Positions 8,878 through 18,012 of a stretch of DNA of 57,908 nt are shown one piece after another (the stretch's first letter is position 1; the number at the start of each line of letters is the position of its first letter). The position numbers were made by a program, and so were the translations under genes. The stretch covers positions 1-57,908 of the forward strand of contig NZ_JANJZD010000030.1 in assembly GCF_024623325.1 (NCBI RefSeq). Reading direction: 5' to 3'. The notes under the pieces are model-generated. The model was not told where the DNA came from, searched no databases, and worked only from the letters and a program-made list of their open reading frames with translations. Source of the stretch: Acetatifactor muris. GTDB lineage: Bacteria > Bacillota > Clostridia > Lachnospirales > Lachnospiraceae.

Positions 8878-9333
8878 TCAATACATCTTTTTCCTTTTCC
8901 ACATAATCAATGCGTCTTCCTTCGGTCTGTCATAAAATCCCGGCCGGATACCTTCCGGACAAAAGCCGCATTGCTCATAAAAGTGAATGGCCGCCACATT
9001 ACTCACGCGGACCTCCAGCGTATATGCTTCCACACCTTCCGCTTCTCCCAGGGCAAACAGTTTCTCCAGCATGGCCCGGGCAATTCCCCGTCTGCGAAAT
9101 CGTTCCGCCACCACCACATTGTCAATATTTGCCTCATTACAGAGATTGGTATACCCACAGCAGCCTGCCACCAGGCTGTCGGCCAGAGCCACCAGATACC
9201 GACAGTACGGCTGCCTCAGAAGATCCCGGAACGCATTCTCCGACCAGGGCATGGAAAAGCTTTCCCTCTCTATATCTGCCAGTGCTTCTATGTCTTCTTC
9301 CCGCAGTTCTCTGATTTCAATCTTCATAGTCAA
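8878..9333 (-). CDS. rimI: Ribosomal protein S18-alanine N-acetyltransferase family (RimI)
   Basis: A 151-residue GNAT acetyltransferase. The acetyl-CoA loop reads RRRGIARAMLEKL near residue 80, and the C-terminal NVAAIHFYEQCGF motif is typical of RimI. It acetylates N-terminal Ala of S18 in E. coli; the clostridial substrate is less certain. It overlaps tsaB by 4 bp (ATGA), the common tsaB-rimI arrangement. Confidence 0.92.
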   Translation of the reverse strand: MTMKIEIRELREEDIEALADIERESFSMPWSENAFRDLLRQPYCRYLVALADSLVAGCCGYTNLCNEANIDNVVVAERFRRRGIARAMLEKLFALGEAEGVEAYTLEVRVSNVAAIHFYEQCGFCPEGIRPGFYDRPKEDALIMWKRKKMY

Positions 9334-10058
9334 ACGGTCTTCTGCTCCTCCCGGGCCTGGTCTGCCTCCCGCTCCGCCTGACTCTTGCGCAGATACTCCG
9401 GCCGATGTTCCGCGGCCGTGACCGCTCTGCCTTCTCTGAAATAAACAGCTCCCAGCGCCGCAACGCTGGCCGCCCTCTGTCTGTTATTCCCGGCACCGGC
9501 AATTGTAAACTGCAGACCCTTCTGTTCCCTGAGCACACGGTGGTACACCGGCACGCCGTCCCCCAGAAAAATCACAGTTCGTTCCATGGCCGCAAGCTTT
9601 TCCAAAATCTCTCCGATATCCATGGGGCCCTGCGAAATCACCGGATTCAACCGAAATCCTTCTCCCTCCGGCAGGAATTCATATGCCCCGGTATATACCT
9701 GATTCCTCCTGGCATCCATCAGCGGACAGACAATCCTTTCAGAACCGTACAGATTCCACGCCAGGCCCTCCAGTGTGGGCACCTCCACCAGTGGTTTCTT
9801 CAGCGCCAGCCCCAGGCCCTTCGCCGTGGCGGAGCCGATGCGAAGCCCCGTAAAAGAACCGGGCCCGGAGGCAATCGCTATGGCATCGATTGTCTGCAGA
9901 TCCAGCTCAACCATTCTGCACAGCTCATCCAGCATGGGCAGAAGTGTCTGCGAATGTGTCTTCTTATAATTGGTGGTGTACTCCGCCACCAGCTCATCAT
10001 CTTCCAGAACCGCAACCCCGGCAACCAGTCCGGAGCTGTCCAAACCCAATATCTTCAC
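9330..10058 (-). CDS. tsaB: t6A synthesis protein TsaB
   Basis: TsaB is the inactive ASKHA paralogue that dimerises with TsaD and is needed for t6A formation. It starts MKILGLDSSG and has the family GPGSFTGLRIG motif near residue 66. The 242 residues match the family. It is 36 bp after tsaE and overlaps rimI by 4 bp. A weakly conserved C-terminal third is normal for the family. Confidence 0.95.
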   Translation of the reverse strand: MKILGLDSSGLVAGVAVLEDDELVAEYTTNYKKTHSQTLLPMLDELCRMVELDLQTIDAIAIASGPGSFTGLRIGSATAKGLGLALKKPLVEVPTLEGLAWNLYGSERIVCPLMDARRNQVYTGAYEFLPEGEGFRLNPVISQGPMDIGEILEKLAAMERTVIFLGDGVPVYHRVLREQKGLQFTIAGAGNNRQRAASVAALGAVYFREGRAVTAAEHRPEYLRKSQAEREADQAREEQKTV

Positions 10059-10094
10059 AAAATCCTCCCTGCCGCCACCCCGCAGACCGGCGCG

Positions 10095-10583
10095 TCAGCG
10101 CAAGCTTCTCCTTTCAATCTCAATCCGACGATAGTCAAATCCTTTTTCCGGATCCTTCTCCACGGAGATTCTCACCAGCTGTTCCGGCAATATCTCTTCG
10201 ATTAAATCCGCCCACTCTATCAGGCAGACACCGTCTCCGTAAAAGTAATCCTCATACCCGATTTCATCCATTTCCTCCGCGTCGCCAATGCGATATACAT
10301 CAAAATGATAGAGCGGCAGACGTCCCTCCTCATAAATCTGCAATATGGTAAAGGTAGGACTGTTTACCGTCTCCACAATCCCCAGTCCCTTCGCAAATCC
10401 CTGGGTAAACACAGTCTTGCCCACCCCCAGGTCACCTGTCAGCGTAAAAATCTGTCCCGCCGAGGCTTCTCTTCCCAGGGCTTCTCCCAGGGCAAAGGTT
10501 TCTTCCGGCGACATGGTCTCTGCCAGGATTCTGCCCTCCTTTTTCAGAACGGCCAGAATCTCCATTCCATTTTTATATTCCAT
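10095..10583 (-). CDS. tsaE: t6A synthesis ATPase TsaE
   Basis: TsaE is a small P-loop ATPase that activates the TsaB-TsaD pair. Walker A reads GDLGVGKT around residue 50, followed by the conserved SPTF switch and the HFDVYR and IEWAD motifs. The ATG at 10583 has AGAGG five bases upstream and gives 162 residues; the frame is open to 10634 but has no ribosome site there. It heads the tsaE-tsaB-rimI cluster. Confidence 0.94.
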   Translation of the reverse strand: MEYKNGMEILAVLKKEGRILAETMSPEETFALGEALGREASAGQIFTLTGDLGVGKTVFTQGFAKGLGIVETVNSPTFTILQIYEEGRLPLYHFDVYRIGDAEEMDEIGYEDYFYGDGVCLIEWADLIEEILPEQLVRISVEKDPEKGFDYRRIEIERRSLR

Positions 10584-10674
10584 GGCATCCTCTCTTATTG
10601 CTTTGCAGTTCTGAGACTGCAGCAGTTCCTTCACATCCGGACTGCATCGCGATACAGCCCGACTGCACGGAGAG

Positions 10675-11151
10675 TTACTGTCGAATCTTCACTTTGGAAG
10701 GCGGCATATGGGTGGAAATCATCTCAATCACAGACATCCGCTGATCCCCCAGCTGACGTTTCGGGAAAATCGTGGCATTCACCCGGGAAGTATAGAGAAT
10801 AATACTTCTGCCGGTGGAAACCGCCTTATGCATATCCTCCCAGGCCATCTTCTCCTGTGCCTCCCCCTGAGAGACAGTCAGCCCTTCCTCGTCAAGAATA
10901 TATTGCAGCGGCTCCTGAAAAGCAGGATTATTCAAAAGCTGACTCCTGCTTTTTACGAACAGCGTCCAGGGCAGATAGAGCAGCATCACCAGTCCCAGGA
11001 CAATAAATATCCACTGCCGCGTGGCAATGGCAAATAAAATCAATATGGCTCCAAACGCGCTTCCCACTACGCCTGCCGGACTGTTGTAGGAGTGCATCAG
11101 CATATAGTCATATAAATCTCCCGCTTCAATTTTTACTGATAGATTGATCAT
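10675..11151 (-). CDS. YcxB-like membrane protein
   Basis: A 158-residue protein with two adjacent membrane segments (about residues 28-65), then a cytoplasmic strand-rich domain of the YcxB type, with the family motif YTSRVNATIFPKRQL. The role of the family is unknown. It lies 91 bp upstream of tsaE and is probably the first gene of the leftward block. The ribosome site is weak. Confidence 0.75.
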   Translation of the reverse strand: MINLSVKIEAGDLYDYMLMHSYNSPAGVVGSAFGAILILFAIATRQWIFIVLGLVMLLYLPWTLFVKSRSQLLNNPAFQEPLQYILDEEGLTVSQGEAQEKMAWEDMHKAVSTGRSIILYTSRVNATIFPKRQLGDQRMSVIEMISTHMPPSKVKIRQ

Positions 11152-11264
11152 GGCCGTTCACCTGTCGTATGTGAAATCTGGTAAATATATTCTTCCTGCA
11201 ATTTTACTCTAAAAATCTGAAAAAAGCAAGAAAAAACCGTCCGAAACTTATCACTTAAAAAGCC

Positions 11265-11365
11265 TCATTTTCCCGCCTGATATCTCGACCGATATCCAGT
11301 GGGCGATTCTCCGGCAATCTGTCTGAATATTTTAGAGAACTGACTGGCGTCTTCAAAAAAATTTT
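11265..11365 (-). pseudogene. Remnant of an AraC-family regulator (C-terminal end)
   Basis: Minus-strand codons ending in TGA at 11265-11267 read FEDASQFSKIFRQIAGESPT followed by GYRSRYQAGK and stop. This is the second helix-turn-helix and end of an AraC/XylS protein. Only about 33 codons survive, with an in-frame TAA just upstream and no start or ribosome site. The rest of 11366-11648 has no intact frame. Confidence 0.75.
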
Positions 11366-11648
11366 CTTACACACGCAGCCTATAAATATTTCTTTTTCCA
11401 TTCCTGGCTTTATCTCACTGCTGAACATATCCTTCCACTGTTCAGAAATAACTCTTATTAACGAATTTCAGACAAGTTAAGCGCCTTATTTCTACACTGT
11501 TTCGTCAGGTCAACCAGATGCCGTTTTCGTTATAAAGCACCAACGCAATCTCCTGGCCTTACATTTCATGGAAATAAAAATAGACCAGACGCTCCACAAT
11601 CTTTGTAAAATGTCTGGTCCAAATCTTGCTGCTGCAAGGTTAGCCCTA
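11366..11648. other. Gene-free stretch with decayed sequence and a hairpin
   Basis: No frame is intact. GACCAGAC (about 11582) pairs with GTCTGGTC (about 11612) across a ~21-base loop. Together with the broken genes on both sides, this looks like a graveyard left by past insertions or deletions. Confidence 0.4.
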
Positions 11649-12006
11649 TTATCCATGCTCTATCCCTGCAAAATCAATTTCAAAATATTCATATATACCC
11701 GCCTTCACTTTATCTGAAAATGAGTACTCTTCAAATGTATCATACTCGAAATTATAAACCGTAATCTGCAGTTTCATCGGATCGACAATCCAATACTCCC
11801 TGACTCCTGCGGAGCGGTATTTGAATAGCTTTTTATTGTAGTCCATCTGGCGGCTTGTGGGTGATACAATTTCAAGAATCCAGTCAGGCGCTCCCTTACA
11901 GCCTTCCTCGGTAAGTTTGTTTTTATCACATATTACAGAAATATCAGGTTCCAGATAAACTGTATCATCCCCATTCAAAAGTACAGCAAATGGAGAAGGA
12001 TATTAT
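11649..12006 (-). pseudogene. Truncated Uma2-family (DUF820) endonuclease-like protein
   Basis: The C-terminal ~115 residues of a Uma2 protein, a PD-(D/E)xK-like family of ~185 residues. It retains the core EPDISVICD, PDWILEIVSPTS, KLFKYRSAGVREYWIVDP. The frame begins YPSPFAVLLNGDD right after an in-frame stop near 12007, so the N-terminal third is gone. A TTG at 11978 could start a short protein, but no ribosome site is present. Probably non-functional. Confidence 0.75.
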
Positions 12007-12069
12007 TCTTTCTCTGTGGGTTTTTAAAGACTTTCGCAATAACAGAACAGGATGCAAATAATGCAATAC

Positions 12070-12813
12070 TCACCCTCTGTGTCCGGCCTTGATAATGGGA
12101 CTCAGCGGTTTGTAGATGAGCAGTGTAATCACAGACACGCTGACGCCTTTGATCAGATTCAGCGGCGCAACACAGGCTGCTACAAAGCTGACAATATTGC
12201 CCTCACTCACCAGAGGATTTATGTCACTTCCCATATCCAGAATACTTTCAAGCGGCATACCATAAAGCTTTGAAAAGGCCGGAAGCAGATACACCGCGTT
12301 GAAAGCAGTGCCAAATACAGTCATTATCAGTGTACCTGTGACACATGCCACGATGGCTGTCTTTTTGTTCTTGCGAAAAGCATATATAACTGACGCCGGC
12401 AGAATAAAGCTGCAGCCAATCACGAAGTTAGCCAGATCTCCCACAAAAGCGGTGGATGTACCCTTGACAAAAAGCTTCAGCAGTATCTTGATAAACTCCA
12501 TCATAACGCCTGCCGCAGGCCCAAAAGCAAATGTTCCCACCAGTATGGGCAGCTCGCTGAAATCCAGCTTATAGAAAGGAGGTGCAAAGGGAAGCGGGAA
12601 ATCAAGCAAATGCAGAATCATGGCAATCGCACTGAACAATCCAATCATAGCCATCTTTCTCGTGCTGAACACCGCTTCCGTTATTCCATTCTTCTTCCGG
12701 GCTGCCTTCTCCAGAAAAACGGCCGTCACAAAAAGGACGACAATGATCCCCAGGAAACCCACCACATACAACGCATTTTCCGCAACATTTTGAAACAGTT
12801 CATTCATTTTCAT
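12070..12813 (-). CDS. ribU: Riboflavin ECF transporter S component (RibU-like)
   Basis: The S component binds riboflavin in the membrane and works with a shared EcfA-EcfA'-EcfT module. It has 247 residues and about six spans. The family signatures are FPLPFAPPFYKLDFSELPIL near residue 72 and the TSTAFVGDLANF stretch. An FMN riboswitch with a terminator lies upstream, which independently supports riboflavin as substrate. It has an extra N-terminal span and a ~30-residue linker before the usual start, as in many clostridial RibU. The ribosome site is AGGAGGAAA. Confidence 0.93.
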   Translation of the reverse strand: MKMNELFQNVAENALYVVGFLGIIVVLFVTAVFLEKAARKKNGITEAVFSTRKMAMIGLFSAIAMILHLLDFPLPFAPPFYKLDFSELPILVGTFAFGPAAGVMMEFIKILLKLFVKGTSTAFVGDLANFVIGCSFILPASVIYAFRKNKKTAIVACVTGTLIMTVFGTAFNAVYLLPAFSKLYGMPLESILDMGSDINPLVSEGNIVSFVAACVAPLNLIKGVSVSVITLLIYKPLSPIIKAGHRG

Positions 12814-12942
12814 TTCCTCCTAAATTAAGTCGCTGCGCGACAGCTCTATAGTGCGAAGTATACTCGGCGCACGACAATTCTTTTATGAGAGAAAATTCTT
12901 CCTGTCCCGGAATTTTTTCATACAGGCCGGCCCTTCCTGCAC

Positions 12943-12971
12943 AAAAAACCCCGAATCAAAAGATTCGGGGT
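12943..12971 (-). terminator. Leader terminator of the FMN riboswitch
   Basis: Minus strand: CCCCGAATC-TTTT-GATTCGGGG followed by six T. It lies about 120 nt after the aptamer and 130 nt before ribU, so FMN binding should stop transcription here. I did not resolve the competing antiterminator. Confidence 0.85.
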
Positions 12972-13090
12972 TGTCTTCCGCTTATTCTCGACTGCATCAA
13001 ATGCACTGCAAAATAACAGCACATCATATCGAACGTATATCCTGGAAACGTCTTCCCAAAATATCCGCCGCTCTCTTTGCATTCGATCTT

Positions 13091-13234
13091 TCTTCTTTCA
13101 TCCAGACTTTACTGTTGGTCCCGGAGTTTCACCGAGTCAGCCGTGACAGACAGGCAAACTGCAAATCAGATACCCTTTCTGCCCCGGGTCGCGGACTATA
13201 CCGCCAGTAGGGAATTGCACCCGACCCCGAAGAA
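13091..13234 (-). promoter_or_regulatory. FMN riboswitch (RFN element)
   Basis: The minus strand shows the RFN consensus in order: CTTCGGGGTCGGGTGCAATT, CCCTACTGGCGGTATAGTCC, GCGACCCG, GACTCGGTGAAACTCC, GGACCAACAGTAAAGTC and GGATGAAAGAAG. The P1 ends CTTC and GAAG pair. It controls the downstream ribU gene. Confidence 0.97.
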
Positions 13235-13257
13235 TTTTCTTTTTATATACGTTTGAC

Positions 13258-13286
13258 ATTATAATACGGTTCGAGAGGAAAATCAA
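13258..13286 (-). promoter_or_regulatory. Promoter of the FMN riboswitch-ribU transcript
   Basis: Minus-strand -35 TTGATT (13281-13286), 17-bp spacer, -10 TATAAT (13258-13263). The start would fall about 15-20 nt before the aptamer. Confidence 0.8.
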
Positions 13287-13418
13287 GAGATTTTTCGTCT
13301 TTCTTTTCTCATGACATTTCCTTCAAGTTCTTCCATTGCGTCTACTTTTGCAGAACCTCCTGCGCTTTTCGTATAGCTTCCCGGATTTACGATACCTCCA
13401 ATTTCACATCAAAAGCCT

Positions 13419-13448
13419 GAGAGGGCATTCAGAATTGACCGCCCTCTC
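13419..13448 (-). terminator. Probable terminator after fucI
   Basis: GAGAGGGC (13441-13448, minus) pairs with GCCCTCTC (13419-13426), followed on the minus strand by AGGCTTTTG. It lies 35 bp past the fucI stop. The T run is short. Confidence 0.6.
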
Positions 13449-13482
13449 TGCTGACTGGCTCGGATTTCCAGTCCCTCTGCGC

Positions 13483-15276
13483 CTATTTGTACAGAGGTCC
13501 GTATGCCGCACAGGCCCGGTAATCCTGACCTTCCTTATCCATGCCGAAAGCATTCCACGCCGCGGGACGGAAGATTTTGTCCTCCTCCACGTTATGCATA
13601 CATACGGGAATCCGAAGCATGGAACACATGGTAATCAAATCCGCACCGATATGTCCATAGCTGATGGCGCCGTGGTTTGCCCCCCAGTTGTTCATCACAT
13701 CGTAAGCTGTGGCAAATGCTCCCTTTCCGGTAGTCCTGGGCGCAAACCAGGTACAGGGCCAGGTATAGTCCGTGCGCTTCCACAGCACATCTGTCACTTC
13801 TTCGGGCAGATGAATGGTCCATCCCTCCGCAATCTGCAGCACAGGCCCCAGGCCTTTCACCAGGTTCAGGCGAATCATGGTAGCCGGCATCTCCGCCTCC
13901 GTCACAAAGTGGGAGGAGAATCCGCCGCCGCGGAAATAGCCGCAGTCAGCATAGTTCCAGGTTGTGGCTGCCATTATAGCCTTCTGATCTTCCTCAGTTA
14001 CCTCATACCAGGGCTTCATTACGCTGCTGCCGTCCGCATCTTTGGCCTGTCCGCAGGCATCCAGACATGCGGCGCCGGAGTTGATCAGATGGATAAATCC
14101 GCCCGCCTGTTTTGCAATTCCCTCCAGCTCATAGCCGGTGGCTTTCTTCACTGCCTCGGGACTCCAATAAGTACGCACATCAGCGAAAATCTGGGCTCTG
14201 TTGGTCAGGAGCTTCATGAACAGCATCCCCAGACCGTTCAGTACATCGTTCTCCGTGGCCAGAATATACGGCTCTCTGGCCCCATTCCAGTCAAAGGAAG
14301 TATTCAGCATGGCCTCGGGGAAATCACAGTTGGGGTAGAAGTCAGTCCACTGCCGCTGTCCCTGGAAACCTGCAGCGATGGCATTGTGGCCCACCATTTC
14401 CTCTTCCCTGCCCTCAGGCAGATTCTGATTCCCGTTCATCAGATCCTTGATGATACACATCATCCTGACTACAAACTCCCAGTCCTGATCCTTCTGTTCC
14501 CTGGACTTCTGTATTTCCTCAGGATTCTTGTCATAGCCTTCCTTACAGTACTCTTTCACCCAGGCAAGGGCTTTCCCGTACTCGTTCTGGTCGTAAATTC
14601 CCTCTGTCATCCGGCGGATAATCTCCACTTCATCCACAGACTCCACACGCATGCCCAGATATTCTTCGATAAAAGCCGGGTCAATGATGGAGCCCCCGAT
14701 ACCCATGCAGATAGAGCCAATCTGCAGGTAAGATTTCCCTCTCATGGTGGCCACGGCCACAGCCGCCCGTCCGAATCGCAGCAGTTTCTCCCGCACATCC
14801 TCCGGAATGGAGGTATCGTCCGCCGCCTGCACATCATGTCCGTAAATGCCGAAAGCCGGAAGCCCCTTCTGGGCATGGGTGGCCAGCACAGACGCCAGAT
14901 ACACCGCACCGGGACGCTCTGTGCCGTTAAAGCCCCAGACGCCTTTTATGGTATTGGGATCCATATCCATAGTCTCGGCTCCATAGCACCAGCAGGGCGT
15001 AACAGTCAGAGTGATATCTACTCCCGCCCTGCGGAACTTGTCCGCACAGGCCGCAGTCTCTCCCACACGCCCGATGGTAGTATCCGCAATCACCACCTTC
15101 ACCGGTTCCCCGTTGGAGTAACGCAGATTCTCCTCGAAAAGAGCCGCCGCCGCTCTGGCCATGTTCATGGTCTGTTCCTCCAGAGATTCCCGTACTTTCA
15201 GAACCCCTCTCCTGCCGTCGATGGTGGGACGAATCCCAATGACCGGATACTCGCCGATTAACCTGTTTTCTGCCAT
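13483..15276 (-). CDS. fucI: L-fucose / D-arabinose isomerase
   Basis: This Mn-dependent ketol isomerase converts L-fucose to L-fuculose and often D-arabinose to D-ribulose. It has 597 residues (E. coli FucI is 591). It opens with the FucI-type PVIGIRPTIDGRRGVLKVRE and ends ACAAYGPLYK. The ATG at 15276 has AGGAGG seven bases upstream; the frame is open 39 bp further without a ribosome site. It lies 141 bp after fucU, last in a leftward operon with two oxidoreductases, under a divergent AraC-type regulator. Confidence 0.95.
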   Translation of the reverse strand: MAENRLIGEYPVIGIRPTIDGRRGVLKVRESLEEQTMNMARAAAALFEENLRYSNGEPVKVVIADTTIGRVGETAACADKFRRAGVDITLTVTPCWCYGAETMDMDPNTIKGVWGFNGTERPGAVYLASVLATHAQKGLPAFGIYGHDVQAADDTSIPEDVREKLLRFGRAAVAVATMRGKSYLQIGSICMGIGGSIIDPAFIEEYLGMRVESVDEVEIIRRMTEGIYDQNEYGKALAWVKEYCKEGYDKNPEEIQKSREQKDQDWEFVVRMMCIIKDLMNGNQNLPEGREEEMVGHNAIAAGFQGQRQWTDFYPNCDFPEAMLNTSFDWNGAREPYILATENDVLNGLGMLFMKLLTNRAQIFADVRTYWSPEAVKKATGYELEGIAKQAGGFIHLINSGAACLDACGQAKDADGSSVMKPWYEVTEEDQKAIMAATTWNYADCGYFRGGGFSSHFVTEAEMPATMIRLNLVKGLGPVLQIAEGWTIHLPEEVTDVLWKRTDYTWPCTWFAPRTTGKGAFATAYDVMNNWGANHGAISYGHIGADLITMCSMLRIPVCMHNVEEDKIFRPAAWNAFGMDKEGQDYRACAAYGPLYK

Positions 15277-15417
15277 AATGAACCTCCTAAAATTTATTTT
15301 TATACGTTTATACACAGATTCCCTGCGCTGTATACGCCCGTCCTTCGCGCTTTTTTCCTTCCATAGCCCTGAGGGGAGCCATTTTCAGCTGCGTCATACT
15401 CATGCGCTTTTCCTGTT

Positions 15418-15852
15418 TTACACTACACCCTTCTGCAGCATAATATTCGCATACAATGCGCTTTCTCCCGTGGCGATGATGGCGTAAGCGGTTTTGGCCT
15501 GCTCATAAAATGCAAATCGCTCTATCTCCCCCACGGCATCCGCTCCCCGCTCATCCGCCTTCTTCACAATCTCCTTATAGCTCTCCCAGACAGGGGTCTC
15601 CACAGGATCCCCCGGCATCACCTGCATGAGATTCACCGGATGCTCCACATAAGTATCCAGCGGGAAAAGCTGCAGTATCGCCTCCAGGATTTCACAGGTT
15701 CCATGGCCGTCCATGCGAATGACGATTGCGTTCTTTCCCATAGTTTCCGCCGGGAAATTCCCGTCCGCAATCACCAGCCGGTCACTGTGTCCCATTTCAC
15801 ATAACACCTTCAAAAGTTCCGGAGACAAAATTTTCGGTATTCCTTTTAACAT
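15418..15852 (-). CDS. fucU: L-fucose mutarotase (RbsD/FucU family)
   Basis: It interconverts the anomers of fucose so that the isomerase gets its preferred form. It has 144 residues, with the family start MLKGIPKILSPELLKVLCEM, GHSDRLVIADGNFP, and the conserved YAIIATGE near the end. It overlaps the stop of the aldo/keto reductase gene by 7 bp, so the two are translationally coupled. Confidence 0.93.
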   Translation of the reverse strand: MLKGIPKILSPELLKVLCEMGHSDRLVIADGNFPAETMGKNAIVIRMDGHGTCEILEAILQLFPLDTYVEHPVNLMQVMPGDPVETPVWESYKEIVKKADERGADAVGEIERFAFYEQAKTAYAIIATGESALYANIMLQKGVV

Positions 15853-16862
15853 GTGGTAATCACCCCCTCAACATCCCATAAATCTTCCCAATCCTTTGCG
15901 CCTTCCCAGAGGAACACCTGTCCCTTGATGAGACGGCAGTTTTTGTCCTCCGCTTCGATGGCTTTCATCTCTTCCTCTGTCAGCGGATCTTCCGCTGCAG
16001 ATTTCAGATTGGATATATACTGATTTTCTTTTACAGAGAACGGAATGGGCACCTGCCCTCTCTGCACCGCCCATTTCAGGCAGATAATCGCCGGATGTAC
16101 ACCGTGGGCTTCCGCGGCGGCCAAAACTGCAGGCAGCTCGGTATCCGCCACGTCTTCCTCCGTTCTGTCCCGCTCCGGTCTGGACGGAGAGCCAATGGGA
16201 CAGTATCCTATGGGCAGAATATTGTGCTCCAGGGCATAGGCAAACAGTTCTTTCTGCTGGAAGGAAGGATGCAGCTCCATCTCCAGAGCAGCGGGCTGGA
16301 TTCTGCACAGAGGCAGCACGGCCTCCAGCTTCGGTATGGTCATGTTGCTCATGCCGATATAACGCACCAGTCCCTTATCCACCAGCTCCTCACACTGTCT
16401 CCAGGTGGCCATAAATTCTTCCACCGAAAAAGGTCTGGAATCCGGATTCCGGGAATCCCCGCTGCAGCCCGGCGCATGATAATTGGGAAAAGGCCAGTGT
16501 ACAAAATACAAATCCAGATAATCCAGTCTCAGATCCTGCAGGCTTTTTCGGCAGGATTCCAACACCTTCCCTTCTCCGTGCATATCATTCCACACCTTCG
16601 ATGTAACAAAAAGTTCCTTCCGCTCCACCGCTCCTTCCTGCATCACACGCTGCAGTACTTCACCGATGGAATCCTCGTTCTGATAGACTGCCGCACAGTC
16701 AATCAGACGATATCCATACCGTATGGCTCCGTATACGGCCTGAGAAACCTGCTCTGCCCCGTACTTATCGGATCCGAATGTGCCCAGCCCCACACAGGGG
16801 ATCTCCTCCCCTGTATAAAGCTTTCTGACAGGCAGTAAACTTCTATCTAATGTCTCGCTCAT
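15846..16862 (-). CDS. Aldo/keto reductase
   Basis: A 338-residue NADPH-dependent reductase of the (beta/alpha)8 AKR fold. Catalytic-type residues are visible: Asp in RLIDCAAVYQNED, the Lys in VTSKVWND and the His in YFVHWPFPN. The C-terminus is somewhat extended and acidic. It sits between a zinc alcohol dehydrogenase gene (29 bp upstream) and fucU (overlap), so it is part of the same sugar pathway. It could reduce lactaldehyde or act on the sugar itself; the sequence does not decide. Confidence 0.85.
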   Translation of the reverse strand: MSETLDRSLLPVRKLYTGEEIPCVGLGTFGSDKYGAEQVSQAVYGAIRYGYRLIDCAAVYQNEDSIGEVLQRVMQEGAVERKELFVTSKVWNDMHGEGKVLESCRKSLQDLRLDYLDLYFVHWPFPNYHAPGCSGDSRNPDSRPFSVEEFMATWRQCEELVDKGLVRYIGMSNMTIPKLEAVLPLCRIQPAALEMELHPSFQQKELFAYALEHNILPIGYCPIGSPSRPERDRTEEDVADTELPAVLAAAEAHGVHPAIICLKWAVQRGQVPIPFSVKENQYISNLKSAAEDPLTEEEMKAIEAEDKNCRLIKGQVFLWEGAKDWEDLWDVEGVITTC

Positions 16863-16891
16863 ATTTTTGCTCCTGTTCCAGCTCCACCGTT

Positions 16892-17953
16892 TTATTTATC
16901 GAATACCACTGCCACTTTGCCGCATTCTCCCCCTGCCATCAGACGATACGCCTCGGCCGCCTGATCAATGGAGAACTCATGGGTAATCAGATCTTCCGGA
17001 TGAATATTCCAGCGAACCAGACGCTCCACCAGTTCCTCCATCTTCCACAGGGAAGTCACCCAGGAACCATAGATGCTCTTCTGACCGTGAATAATGTCAG
17101 GGCTGGGATTAAAAGTACAGGTTCCGCCCTCGCCAACGAAAGCGATTTTCCCCCACTCTCTGGTGGCGCGGATTGCCAGCTGTCTGCCCGCATCGTTGGC
17201 GGACGCGTCAATGGCTCTCTCCACGCCTCTGCCGCCGGTCACTGCCAGAATGTTCTCCAGCGCGTCATCCCCGGGCTTAAACACATGATCCACCAGTCCC
17301 AGCTTCTTCGCCAGCTCTATCCGATACTCATTCATCTCCACGCCGATGAGCTGATTGGCTCCCATAGCCTTTGCCAGCATCAGCGCTGCCAGTCCCACCG
17401 GTCCCAGACCCGTCACCAGCACCGCGTCATTGCCGCAGATACCGATTTTCTCTATGGCTTCATACACGGTTCCGAATCCGCAGGCAACCTGGGCTCCGTC
17501 CTTGTAAGTCAGCTGATCCGGCAATGCCACCAGGTCCTTCTCCTCCGCCAGAATATAAGGTGCCATACCGCCGTTTCTCTGCCAGCCGTACGCCTGGCGG
17601 AAGCTGCTCTTACAGGATATGTAATACCCTCTCCGACAGTCATTGCAGACGCCGCAGCCGGAAATGTGGTACACGATAACCCGATCTCCCTTTTTAAAAC
17701 GCCGCAGACCCGGACCTTCCTCCTCGATAATGCCACAGGGCTCATGTCCCGCCACCATGCCCGGGATATAGCCTTCCGGTCCCTTGCCGGTGTGTTCCCG
17801 ATAAATACAGCGGATATCGCTTCCGCAGATGGTGGTAGCCATGGTCCGGATCAGAACCTGTCCATGTCCCGGTGTCGGCACCTCGAAATCCTTCATTTCC
17901 ACCGTGCTGTTCCCGGGAAGAACCGCACCCTTCATCATCATTTTTACTGCCAT
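16892..17953 (-). CDS. Zinc-dependent alcohol/polyol dehydrogenase (MDR family)
   Basis: A 353-residue medium-chain dehydrogenase. The catalytic-zinc Cys is in TTICGSDIRC and GHEPCG follows; the structural-zinc cysteines are in CGVCNDCRRG and ISC. The Rossmann loop reads VTGLGPVGLAAL near residue 175. The ATG at 17953 has GGAGGG seven bases upstream. It is the first gene of the leftward fuc operon. An L-fucose or related sugar dehydrogenase role would fit its neighbours but is inference. Confidence 0.87.
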   Translation of the reverse strand: MAVKMMMKGAVLPGNSTVEMKDFEVPTPGHGQVLIRTMATTICGSDIRCIYREHTGKGPEGYIPGMVAGHEPCGIIEEEGPGLRRFKKGDRVIVYHISGCGVCNDCRRGYYISCKSSFRQAYGWQRNGGMAPYILAEEKDLVALPDQLTYKDGAQVACGFGTVYEAIEKIGICGNDAVLVTGLGPVGLAALMLAKAMGANQLIGVEMNEYRIELAKKLGLVDHVFKPGDDALENILAVTGGRGVERAIDASANDAGRQLAIRATREWGKIAFVGEGGTCTFNPSPDIIHGQKSIYGSWVTSLWKMEELVERLVRWNIHPEDLITHEFSIDQAAEAYRLMAGGECGKVAVVFDK

Positions 17954-18012
17954 TTTTTTACCCTCCATACATAAATGATTGTAACTGTACCGTTTCCGTC
18001 TTCTTACTTTCT

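Noticed and set aside
13336..15261. 641-codon plus-strand frame opposite fucI
   Set aside because: Shadow of the fucI gene, His/Pro/Arg-rich and without a family; high codon bias of fucI keeps the antisense frame open.
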